64,000 nt of DNA from Glycine soja. Lineage: Eukaryota > Streptophyta > Magnoliopsida > Fabales > Fabaceae. Positions within the stretch are counted from its first letter, which is position 1, and each line of letters starts with the position of its first letter. Positions 46,750 through 56,967 of this stretch are shown in pieces. The notes beneath the pieces are model-generated. The model was not told the origin of the DNA. It worked only from the letters and a program-made list of their open reading frames with translations, and did not search any database. Location of the stretch: the NCBI RefSeq assembly GCF_004193775.1, contig NC_041018.1:37364608-37428607 (forward strand). The letters run 5' to 3'. Made by a program: the position numbers and the translations under genes.

Positions 46750-47115
46750 CCCCGCCAGCATGTGGGAGTGCCACTATCAATAGGAAACAGACTTCTTTCC
46801 TCCTTATTCTATCAAACAAGCAATTAAATACCTTAGGATATCTCATATTTTACATTATTAATCTAGCATTGGACTCTTACCTGGACTAAGAACACTTCTA
46901 GTTCTAACAATACATTTCATAATGAGCTAAACGTGCTACCAAATGAAATGGTCGAAGGTCTTTTCAGTTCTCCTTCCAATTGTTGCAGTACTAAGGCCAG
47001 TTCTTATAGTTGGAGTCCTATCCTAATAGAATCCCTTACCAGCCGAGCTTCCCACTATAATAAGCGAGTTGGAGAAAAAAGGTAAACCTATCCAATAGCA
47101 GTCCTAGGGTTTAAA
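46750..47115. other. Foreign insert of about 365 bp inside MULE B
   Basis: Compared with the other MULE copies, where GGGTTTTTCT leads into the transposase leader, this stretch is extra and replaces a few bases. Its composition is more GC-balanced than the surroundings and I find no coding frame or target duplication. It may be filler captured at the rearrangement junction; an organellar (mitochondrial) origin is possible but unproven. Confidence 0.5.
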
Positions 47116-47134
47116 TTTTTTATTTATTGTTAAG

Positions 47135-48189
47135 ATGGACGAGGATCAGTGGATGTATGAAGGTATAATGCCTGAAGAAGTGGATGAAAAACTGAGTCTC
47201 CTCCGGAACATATGGATTGAATCCAACGGGATGCAACCAACAACATATTTGGATAGCTCACAAGCACAAGGAAGACCGTGGGTCGTTCTCATCACACAAC
47301 CACAACTGGAAGGATTGTTGCCAGCATAGTGAACACGCTCAAATTCAGCAGCAATCTGATTTAAAGCATACCTTGAAACCATTCCAAGAAGACTCTTGTA
47401 TAAGGTTTTTTTGAATACATGTCCAATGATATGTGTACTTGTTTTAAATGATGCTCTAATTTTCGTGTGTTGTAACGTCACCATGTTGTTCATGGCATCC
47501 CAGACACTGCATAAGTCTCCAAGGCTATTTTGTAACACTCTTTTTAAAGCCCAGTGAGCAGATTCAACCCTACATTTCAAATACAAAAATAACAATAAAC
47601 ATATACAACTTCGTCATATCAGCAATAAGTGTCTTTTCAGCTTTACTCAATCGCCCTGCATATGGATGTCCAACTAATGAGTTGGCCAATTCATGATTAT
47701 GAATCCCACAAATCAACTTCATCGTCCAGCCTTGTCCTCCAACCATTGGCTTGCAACGAATCTTGAAGGGACACCCACATTTCCTAGTCTCAGTGTCTCT
47801 TCTAACAAATTCTTTCTTCCTATACCTATACTCGCCACTCCTTTCACACCCAATTAACACAAACGAATTTCTTCCTCTACTACCTGTGTTTGTGTCAGAC
47901 CTTACAATCACTGCCACAAATCCATTTTCATAAGCAACAGATCGAGCCCATCGCAGAACATCCTCTCGGCTGTCAAACACCTACAAACCAATCCACATAA
48001 TTTCAGCTTCCTACGACATATTCATTTTATTAAATCACTCACAGTCATGAACATTATTACCTGAGAAGTATTGAATGCATCTCAACAATCAACACGTGGT
48101 TCATTCACACCACATTCTTCTTCATTTTCATAATCCATATCCACTTCTTCAGGCATTATACCTTCATACATTCACTGATCCTCGTCCAT
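47135..48189 (-). pseudogene. MULE B transposase remnants (leader, FAR1, SWIM only)
   Basis: Minus strand from 48189: leader exon with two stops, then FAR1-type region (47980-47605, WARSVAYENGFVAVIVRS ... GIHNHELANSLVG, then KAEKTLIADMT). It jumps directly into the SWIM region (47590-47190, VESAHWALKRVLQ ... CGCVMRTTHGLPCACELS). The DDE catalytic core is deleted. The leader also appears inverted on the plus strand at 47135-47188 (MDEDQWMYEGIMPEEVDE). The intact acceptor AG before the FAR1 exon shows what MULE A has lost. Confidence 0.85.
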
Positions 48190-48925
48190 CTTAACAATAA
48201 ATCAAAAATTTAAACACAAACATAGAAAAAACCTATTCAAATAAAAATACACAAATAACATAGTAATAATTTAAAAACAAATACACAAATAACATAGTAA
48301 AAAGCCTAAACCCTATTTCATTCTACACGTATAAACAATTCAAATACAAAATGACAATACAAACAAAGTAATAAATTAAAAACAAAATTAAACTTTACAA
48401 TTTCAAAAAACAAAGTCTCTTGCGGATCAAGTTGATCCGTGAGTCTTTTGTGGATCAAGTTGATTCGTAAGCCTTTCACGGATCAACTTGATTCACAACT
48501 ATCAACTCGATCCGCAGCAATGAAATTTAACTGCAGATCAAGTTGATCCGTAAACTTCTTACGGATCAACTTGATTCGCCCGATTTGCCGTACACCAGAA
48601 CTGAACACACCCAACACTGCGTACCTCGTATGCTACCGCCGACCACCGCAACGCCTTCACCTTCACCTTTATGGAACCTAACCGTTCACCGAACCAAACC
48701 GATCACAACGAAACGAAAGAACTACGAGGAAGAAGCACTGTGCACAGAGGAGAGAAAACAATGAAAGAATGCGCAAATAAAGCATTGTGCCATTTAAAAA
48801 AGCTTGGTGCTTGGTGCAAAGCACTGTTCATGGAGGCATTGTTCATCGACAAGACGGAATGCAGGAGCAGAGGAAGGGGTACTTTGGCCATTTAGAAAAT
48901 TTGCTGGGTGCACCTAACAAGTCCC

Positions 48926-50480
48926 AAAATCAAGCCATCCAACAATGTCGTTAACTAGTCCAAATAAGGAAGCTCACAAGTAATTCCAATGACAAATTAA
49001 TTGTGCAATGCTCACAAGACTCAGACACATTTGGTTCCATTTCATTAATTGTTTAAACTAATTAGTCTTGACAGAGGTTGAGTTATTTCAAGTCCGATTT
49101 TCTAGTCCCTTGTAAGCAAAAATGAGCACCAGCAATCATGCATGCCTTACTCTTGACAAATGGTGACCGTCTCCTTTAGTCTCATTTGCAGAAGGTGGGA
49201 TAGAATAAGGTTTTTCAATTACATTGGTCCAAATGGAACTAAACTTTGATTTTTTAAGTAAGGTTTTGAATTTGAATCTTGTAGATAGAAAAAACATAAT
49301 TAAGAGAGAAGAATGTATTAAAGGTGGTCAGTGAAGTTTTCCAACAAAAATTATTTATATGCAAAGTTGATTCTTTTTTGTCGAATTATCTACAAAGTTG
49401 ATAGATACTTCACACATTTAACATGATAAAAAAAAGTACAATTTAAAACAAAAATGAAGTATCGTGATCCCTACCTTTAAAAAAAAAACTGAGTCAACTA
49501 TTCATGTACCTTTGTAAGGATGAAACTGGAAGATATTCTGTGAGTTATGCATACCAACTTATTTTGAAAAGGGGAGTGGAAAATATTCATAATGTTCCAT
49601 TGCAGGCATTGTGGAACAATATTATTCCTTTGAAGATTATTGTGTTTGTATCACAGGTTAGAGATAGAGATAGGTAACTTGGTGGAAAATGCAAGTTGTT
49701 GTGTCAATAACATCTCCATATCACCTCTGTCATGGGAAAAGCAGCACTGCCAGACACCATGCAACCCGAATATGTTTCAGGCTACTATGTCCTAACTGCT
49801 ATGCTCAAAGTTACCCTTGCCCAAATGTGACACAAATGCATTGTGTGATTGATTATTTTTAAAGAAAATAAATTGAATGATTTAAAATGAAATTTCATCT
49901 CATGCATGCATCTCTAAGCAAAGAAAGGTTCTGAAATAGCTTTTGGCAATGCACATCCATGAGAAAATTTCCCAACTTAAGTTGACAACATTCAATGTAC
50001 TCCAACAACATATACATGCCTATAACTCAGTCTTAGCAGTGCATTCAATTGCAAGCCTAAACCAGAAGTCCACAACTGTTGCCACAACATTATAGTTTTA
50101 CAGACTTTCAAAGCCACATTTCAACCGGTTATGATTGCATTAGCCATATATCATATATGCCTATAATTTTTTCACAATTTGGATAATTACAAGGCAACCA
50201 AGATTTAAAACCATGATATAGGTGAATTTTAAAATATTTTGCCAATCCCGGTTCTAGTACTACACACCAAAAGCTGTCCAGCATTGAAAATATTCAGCAA
50301 TTCAATTTGACATTGCCAAGACCAAGTGACAGGTTTATGAAGGATAACCATCACATAATCATGCCAACACACAGCTTCACCGTCCTTTGGCAGCATACAT
50401 GCCTTCATTCGCATGTCTTTCCTTCTTAGTTCTTTGCTAATAACATTATTACTATAAAAATGTAATAAATATGGTAAAGA
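48926..50480. other. Right flank spacer; LINE scrap at 49495-49690
   Basis: It begins with the outer 9-bp repeat AAAATCAAG. A plus-strand fragment at 49495-49690 translates like the zf-RVT region of a LINE (DETGRYSVSYAYQLI, LWNNIIPLKIIVFV) and then decays. The rest shows nothing recognisable. Confidence 0.45.
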
Positions 50481-50882
50481 GATAATCTCTGCATTAAACC
50501 TTGGAAATGGCTATTATAATCTGAAATTGCACACAGGTGAGACCTCTGTTATATTTGCTTGAACTTAGAGGATCTAGAAACATTTTAAACTCTAAACTGA
50601 TGATTTATCCAGAATTGGGTAGAGTTCCAACCCTTTAGAATGGCATTCATCAGCCTAAAATTATGCATAGCTTTGATAGAAAAGAAGCATATGCAAATGT
50701 GCATCAATCCAATAAATGGTATAAGCTACCACATATTCTAATCATTATCTTAACCTGAGTTATATACAATACATAGGTCTTCAATTACCACCTTCAGATT
50801 CGAAGTTCCAATACATCCACTATCTTGCTTATAGCCAAAATTATACTGCATTATGTATGAAATGCGGGTCTTTCCTGGCACT

Positions 50883-53356
50883 TCAACCCTCAAAACGTCT
50901 GAACCAGTCACTAATGGTTCTGGCAAGGATCTTGGTATCATTCAAAGAAAGAGATTTAAGCCCTTGAGCAACAGCATCTGCTGGAGTATACAATTTACCC
51001 ACCTGCCATCTCGGTTCCTGATCTCCCAGTGTAATCAGTCAGTAATGAAAAAGGAGCACCACAAAATGTAAATGAACTGAAATGTAAGGCTTTTTATAAG
51101 GAAAGGAATCATCATAAATCTTCCTTAACACAGCAATGCAAAATCATATTTTAATTAAAAAAAAACTACAACTGTATAAAAAATCATGTTTCCTTCAATC
51201 AATTGAGTGGAATAATGTTCTTATCTTTTCTTTTTTTATAAACTAAAACTTTTGGCATTATCCTAATGATTCAGCTATTCATGATTGTGTGTCCAAAACT
51301 ATCTGAAGAAATATCCAATTCAGACAATATCAGTAGTGTGTGACATGTGCCAACAAAAACTTAAATAATAAAATAAGTGAAAGTAAATCAAGGGAAAATA
51401 TTTAGAAGAAAACATTTCATTTTTTTATGTTAATTACAAAATCTTCTTTTCCTGCAAGGACTTCAGAAGATTTAATTGTATTTCAAATAATGCTATTTGC
51501 ATGTAAACTAAGTCACTTCACTGCCATGATAACTCAAGGAACAAGGAAGCAGATTCCAGCAAAAGAGGAAAACTTCACTGTAATAAACAGAAGGATGCTA
51601 GTATGGAATAAAAGGAGGATAAAAAGAAGTTTTACCTGAATGCATGGTGTGATGTGGTTACCACTTAATGTTACTTTTTCTAATGTCCCACCCAATGACT
51701 CCACGCGAAGCTTTAGTGTTTCTTCAAGAATATCTGTCTCATCAATTGCATCAGAATTGAACTTCACCTAGAGAGACAGATAGACAATGTCAGACACATC
51801 TTATCAAGCCAGCCATCTTTCAAGAATAAGTTCTAAGGTGTAAGGCATCAGACAAACCAATAGTGTGTGTTCAACATTGTATAAACATTTAAAGCAATCA
51901 CGGTTTTCAGATGGTGTTGGCTTGAACTCTGATACTCCTTGTGTAACCTGACAGAGAGATATATGTGCATCAATAAAATAAGTTTTAAGCATCATTGTCA
52001 TGCTTGCCCATCATTATTATTCATTATAAATCAATGGTTACAAAGATCACCCTTAGCTATTTATCCATTGCCTGAGTTAAACTAAAGAAATTATATGCAT
52101 CTAATACGTGCAAAATTAACTAGTGAAAAAAATTAACTTAAGAAATTATATGCATCTAATATGTGTTAAACGGATGTGGTTATTACATATAACTGGAGGC
52201 ATAGGAATCAACAGCAAAACATGACCTATAAGGTTTTCCCTTTAACACATACCTAATTGAAAGAAATAGCATAAAATATCAAGTCAACATTAACACACCT
52301 CATTCATTACTGACGGTAACTGATCAACAAATTTAGTTAATGAATTCAGTATTTCCTGCTCGGTTTCCTGTAGAGTTGATCTAACAGCATCCAACATCAT
52401 CTTCCACACATCTCCTACATAGATTGCAGGTGACATTCATCATAGATACTCAAATTATTATAGTTAATTATGAAATGATATATGCATAAATATATAACGA
52501 GACAAAGTCTGCATGTTATTGAATATTTGAGCACACCAAGGATTCCAACTGAGTATTGAGGTGATAGGGAAACAACTGCATCCATTGGTAGTAATAGCAG
52601 AATTACATTATTAGAGGATCAACAACAATTTTGGATTTCAGACCAAGATAGACTTTTGATTTAGAACAGAATTATTATGCGTTTGGATTCTCTGGTGCAG
52701 CTGGCTATCTACAGCTCCCTGCTGCAACAATCTCAACCATAAATGAAATACAACGGTTCATATAGGTTTAAATGTTAAAATAATTAAAAACTTAAAAAAT
52801 GAAGTCTTTCTTTCCTAGCAAATGAAACAAAGTCTTAACTACTGTGATGAGGCCATTTTGGCCATTCTTTTGTATCTTTTCCATCCGTGATAATTATAGA
52901 GCATCAGTGTATTACTATTGTGAGTGATAATTTTATATTGATTTTTATTAAAATTAATAAATTTAATGATTTTCCTTTTATTACAAAATTATATAAAATT
53001 ATTTTTAGTAATATAAAGGAAAAACTAATAAAATTATTTAATTGTAAATGCATTATTTATAACTTAAAATAGCAATACCAGATGATAAAATAAAATAATA
53101 TATTAAAAAGAAAGATAAATAATATTCAAATACTTTGCCTAAGAAAAAGAAAAAAGATATAATTATCTTCATAACAAAACTATGAAAAGAAATAAAAAAA
53201 TATGTATTTAAAAATATGAAAGAATGTCATTATCTTTATAATGAAAACTATAAAATGAGAATAAAATACATTATAAAAGTAAAGAGTGAGATAAATAACA
53301 TTTAAAAGTCGATATTAAACTCACAAAATAGAAATTATTGTTATTATAATATTAAG

Positions 53357-53399
<43 letters not shown>

Positions 53400-56300
53400 T
53401 TTTCTATCAATAATCCTACATTTATCAAAATATAAAATAAATTTATTTATTTTTTATAAAATAAAAATATTTACTTTTTTACATGAACAATAAATAAATA
53501 AATAAAATTACATTCCTATAATAATTAATAAATTCATAGACGTTTAACATATTGAAAATTAAAAATAAAATCTTATCTGAAACATAAATAACAATTGTAA
53601 TAGATAAAGAATAGTGAATACATAAGTAAAAATTGAAAAAAAAGTTTTAAATAAAGAAGTCTTATGTTAGGCTAGCTGCGCTGCTAAATAAATTGAGATG
53701 TAATCATCTAATTTGCAGGTGAAGACTTTATTTCATTTGGCAAGAAAGGATGCATTTTTATGTTTTAAATTATTTTAATGTTTAAACTTATATAACCGTT
53801 AGATAAATTTGCGGTTGAGATTGCTGCAGCAGGGGGCTGCAGAGAATCCAAACGCAATTATTATAGCCTCTTTGCATATGCAAGGGTAAGGCTGCATATA
53901 ATTTCACTCCCCCATACCTTCTCTTAGTGAAGAGCCTTTTGGAATTAGGGTACGTTAGTTATCTGACTTTCTAAATTCTCTACTTATTCAATCACATCAC
54001 CTCTAGTAAATGGTAAAATAAGGAATAAGTAGGATGATATACAGATGCATATTTAGTCACTAAACAAATTAGGCAATGACAACAACACTGCCTTTTATTT
54101 TTTTCTAACCGAACCAAATGGCGTCGTGTGATCTATGTAAAGGCTTTGTTATTGTTGTACAGCAATGCTACCTTTTTTGGCTGATTTTAGCAATTGGAAG
54201 AGTAAGATATAGTTTACGAAGCTACAGCATTACAAAACTTTGAAGCAAAACCAGAAGAAGTAAGCTATGAAGATACCTGATGCATTTCTAGCTATCGAGT
54301 AAAAAGGAGTTGCCTCCACAACTGGCATCATTTGGCTGACTGCAGGACCCAACTGCAGGGCAGCACTGCAAAGTTTTAGAGCACAATTGAGATGAACAAC
54401 TTACAAAGATGCTCTATCAGCTGAAATGCAGTATGAATATGAATAATATTACAGCCTTTCAAGAACATATTTTCTCTTTAAGGACATATGAAATGATTTC
54501 ATGAAACATGTTGATTTCATTGGTTCTTATTCTATACTGGATGGTATGAATAAAGAGAAACAGTCAATTCCATCAGCAACATCATTGATTGTTCTAGACA
54601 AACTAAATTTATCTTTAGATTGCCTGTAAGTGTGTAAGTTGATGGTTATGCCAATAATGGCTATGCTAATTGAACTTAAATACATGTATATATGTTACAG
54701 TTCTTGAGCTTACTAGCCAATTATTTAAACAGGATCAGAAAAGGAATGGAAATGAAACCAGAAGCTTTCCTAAGCTTATTTGTTTCCCATTTACCTGAAC
54801 AGATTTATGGAATCCTTTTGTAGCTATACCAAATAAGTAGAAAGAGAAAGAAAAAAAAAATACTAAATTCGGTTTAGTTATTCATGACCAGTATTTAATT
54901 TTCCTATATCTGTTTTTATCACATCTTTGATCATTTTGTCAATAGTCCATACCATCCAGGTGAAATACAAAACATCAAGGAATCCAGTTCAAATAATGAA
55001 ATATTTCTCAAAAGAAAATATTCTTATTAAAAGTCATATGTCAAGCAAAAAGTATTTATACCTCAACGAAGTGTAGCAATCCTCCACAATTTTTGCATCC
55101 TCAACCAAACTTAATTCTAAATTTCATAACAAAAGATATGGGAAGGCAAACATAGCCTATAGGAAAAATATCTCTTTACTATAACCACAAGAATGAAGAA
55201 CCAGACATTATACTAAATTGGCCTCTAAAGACTCTTGAGTGTAAATACCTGTTCAAAGTAAGGGACTGCCTCCGTTGCTGGCCTGTTGTTGTATGCGATT
55301 ATGGCATTAGCCTTCCACAAGAGATATATACCTTTTCGTCACACTCCTTATTGCTATAAGTTTTATTGAAGTAAATGAAACTTCATGATCCACAATATGC
55401 TTCCACAAACAAAAATTCTCTTACAATAATTTAATTTTTATAAAAACTACTATTAAGTTGAACTATCAAAATCATTTTGTGCATATATAAATATAATCTT
55501 ATGGAGGGCGAGCCCTGGTGCAGCGGTAAAGTTGTGCCTTGGTGACTTGTTGGTCATGGGTTCGAATCCGGAAACAGCCTCTTTGCATATGCAAGGGTAA
55601 GGCTGTGTACAATATCCCTCCCCCATACCTTCGCATAGCGAAGAGCTTCTGGGCAATGGGGTACGAAGTTTATAAATATAATCTTATGCTGCAGCAGCAA
55701 GAAAAATAACCAAACCTTAGGTATTTTCTCAGAAAATAAGCTTCCTGTGAGTACTTGAAGAAGTGCCCCATTGCTACAGATTTCAACAAACAAGAAATAT
55801 ATTTCTTTTCATCACATTAATTCCAGTAAGAATGATACTAAGCATCAAACAAACCACCAACCTATGACCAATAGAGAAAAGAGGAAGGTCTTCAAGCTGA
55901 GCAGGTGACAAATTGGCTTGAGGCAACCCAGATGTCAGGATTGTGCCCAAACAAGCTTGGAACCTCTCATATACTTGTTTAGCAGCTTGAGAATGGTCAA
56001 ATGTCACATTATAAGGCACAACCACAACAAGAAAACCCTCCTTTGCCAAAAGTTCTGTCAGGTAGCTGCAAATTGCAAATTAAATGAAGAAAACTCATCA
56101 TGCCATCAAACATTCTTATGGACTTGAACCTATATCAACCTCAAAAACTAGCTTGTGGAGTCAATGTAGAATCTCCCACTCACACACTTGAAGTCGAAGA
56201 CTTTTTTTTATCAACAAATATTAGTTGTTAATTGTTAGTATTTTGTTAGCGGAGAATCAAACCCACAACTTTCCCCCCTCCGTTCTCTTTTTAGCACTCA

Positions 56301-56967
56301 ATCAACCTTATAACTCCCTTCAAGTCGAAGACTAGACATCTCAGACATGAAATTTGCAAGACTGGACATTTGCAGTGGTTCCATAACATGTGGCTTGATA
56401 GGCCCAACAACTACAGTCTACAGCTAAGATAGCCTATGCTAACCATCTTAAAATTTGCCCGTGACAAACTGAACCCAAAAAGTAGCTCATGGAGTAAGGG
56501 TTGCCCCCACCTCCAACAAACATTACCAACATGGGAAAAAAAAACAGCTATTAATGATAAAGATTCAAACTTTGCATGGAAAAAACGAAAGGGTAACAGA
56601 AAAAAAAATACCCATAAGTAACTTCAGGAACAGCACCAATGAAGGCACCACCCAGGAATTTGACTATAGCTCGAGGCTTGGCACGATTTGGGGTAGGTGG
56701 TATCACCAAACAAGAATCCAACTTGGTGTACATCTTGCTATTGACTCTGAAACTTGTGACTCCACCAACATAAACATCAGAAACCATCTTTGTAGTCCCT
56801 GACACCGTTCTAGTAGATAGAGTATGAAAGTGGAAGCATTTACTGAACAAACCATTTGGGTGTGGATGTCTCAGTGCACCAAATCCAGACATGGTTTTAG
56901 TGTTCCTCGAAGAGAACATGCATTTGAAATCTGAGCCTAAGATGAAGGATGAGGAAGCCATTTCCAT
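50883..56967 (-). CDS. Chloroplast DUF1350 family protein (alpha/beta-hydrolase-like)
   Basis: Nine exons with matching phases give 1,230 bp (409 aa): 56612-56967, 55862-56065, 55716-55773, 55249-55311, 54277-54352, 52299-52414, 51858-51947, 51636-51767, 50883-51017. The start is MEMASSSF at 56967 (a second Met two codons later also fits); the Ser-rich N-terminus suggests a plastid transit peptide. The core reads IVKFLGGAFIGAVPEVTYG, LLAKEGFLVVVVPYNVTFDH, then GHSNGALLQVLTG, whose Ser of a G-x-S-x-G nucleophile elbow is completed across the exon 2-3 junction. Later come NNRPATEAVPYFEQLGP, GVSEFKPTP, GNHITPCIQ and EPRWQ. Family members are predicted plastid hydrolases with no established substrate. 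Introns hold two SINEs (1, 3), a MULE-type element and a SINE scrap (5), and the repeat shared with 1665-1972 (4). Confidence 0.92.
52679..53855. mobile_element. MULE-type non-autonomous element in DUF1350 intron 5
   Basis: This 1,177-bp element has inverted repeats of about 115 bp (both ends start GCGTTTGGATTCTCTG read inwards) and a perfect 9-bp target duplication AATTATTAT (52670-52678 and 53856-53864). The interior is AT-rich without coding sequence and includes a (TA)n tract near 53360-53398. Its ends are unrelated to the TGCTAGGTGCACC family. The right side abuts a truncated SINE. Confidence 0.88.
53360..53398. repeat. TA microsatellite
   Basis: About 19 uninterrupted TA units lie within the intron-5 element. 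A replication-slippage tract, expected to vary in length. Confidence 0.95.
53865..53945 (+). mobile_element. Truncated 3' part of a tRNA-derived SINE
   Basis: It matches the 3' half of the SINE at 55504 (AGCCTCTTTGCATATGCAAG, CTCCCCCATACCTT, GAAGAGC, GGGTACG). The tRNA-like head is missing; the sequence left of the adjacent MULE-type element is not the SINE head, so truncation came before or with that insertion. Confidence 0.8.
54548..54889 (+). repeat. Intron-4 segment repeated at 1665-1972
   Basis: It is about 340 bp, with extra bases relative to the left copy (for example an insertion near 54616-54632). It lies in the DUF1350 intron between 54353 and 55248. Confidence 0.8.
55504..55670 (+). 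mobile_element. tRNA-derived SINE in DUF1350 intron 3
   Basis: The 167-bp element has an RNA polymerase III A-box-like CTGGTGCAGCGGTAAAG and B box GGGTTCGAATCCGG, a SINE body and a GGGTACG-type tail. A perfect 18-bp target duplication (TATAAATATAATCTTATG) is at 55486-55503 and 55671-55688. The uninterrupted long duplication suggests a fairly recent insertion. Confidence 0.92.
56203..56321 (-). mobile_element. SINE-like retroposon in DUF1350 intron 1
   Basis: On the minus strand it has a GGTTGATTGAGTGCT A-box-like start, a GTGGGTTTGATTCTCC B-box-like motif and an A-tail (T run at 56203-56209 on plus). A 12-bp target duplication AAGTCGAAGACT lies at 56191-56202 and 56322-56333. Confidence 0.75.

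Larger units (their letters stand above)
3112..48925. mobile_element. Putative 45.8-kb composite MULE (macrotransposon)
   Basis: The outer ends are inverted copies of one MULE terminus (left GGGTGTTGCTAGGTGCACCC, right read inwards GGGACTTGTTAGGTGCACCC). The 9 bases outside are identical in direct orientation: AAAATCAAG at 3103-3111 and 48926-48934. A 9-bp target duplication is the hallmark of Mutator-like transposition. The edge MULEs individually lack one: the inner flank of MULE A (AGATTGTAT, 8270-8278) matches the inner flank of MULE B only as its reverse complement (45925-45933), because both belong to the inverted arms. The block therefore looks like one insertion carrying two PPR loci, two LINEs, a Copia element and element C. 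A chance 9-bp match or assembly artefact remains possible. Confidence 0.6.
45934..48925 (-). mobile_element. MULE B: fold-back deletion derivative
   Basis: Both ends derive from the same (transposase-start) end of the MULE. About 0.8 kb at 45934-46747 is the reverse complement of 48185-48925, including the subterminal palindrome cluster and the first codons of the transposase. Between them are scraps of the transposase gene with the DDE core deleted. The right terminus lacks one 24-bp half of the hairpin repeat. The element has no 9-bp duplication of its own; its outer flank AAAATCAAG matches the left flank of MULE A. Confidence 0.85.

Noticed and set aside
55065..55125. Possible extra DUF1350 exon (LELSLVEDAKIVEDCYTSL)
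   Set aside because: No acceptor gives the right phase after exon 4, and exon 4 joins exon 5 directly in frame as PYFEQ-LGPAV, the expected family sequence.
55504..55575. Possible tRNA gene (A and B boxes, cloverleaf-like start)
   Set aside because: It is the head of a 167-bp SINE with an 18-bp target duplication; the anticodon arm does not look conserved.
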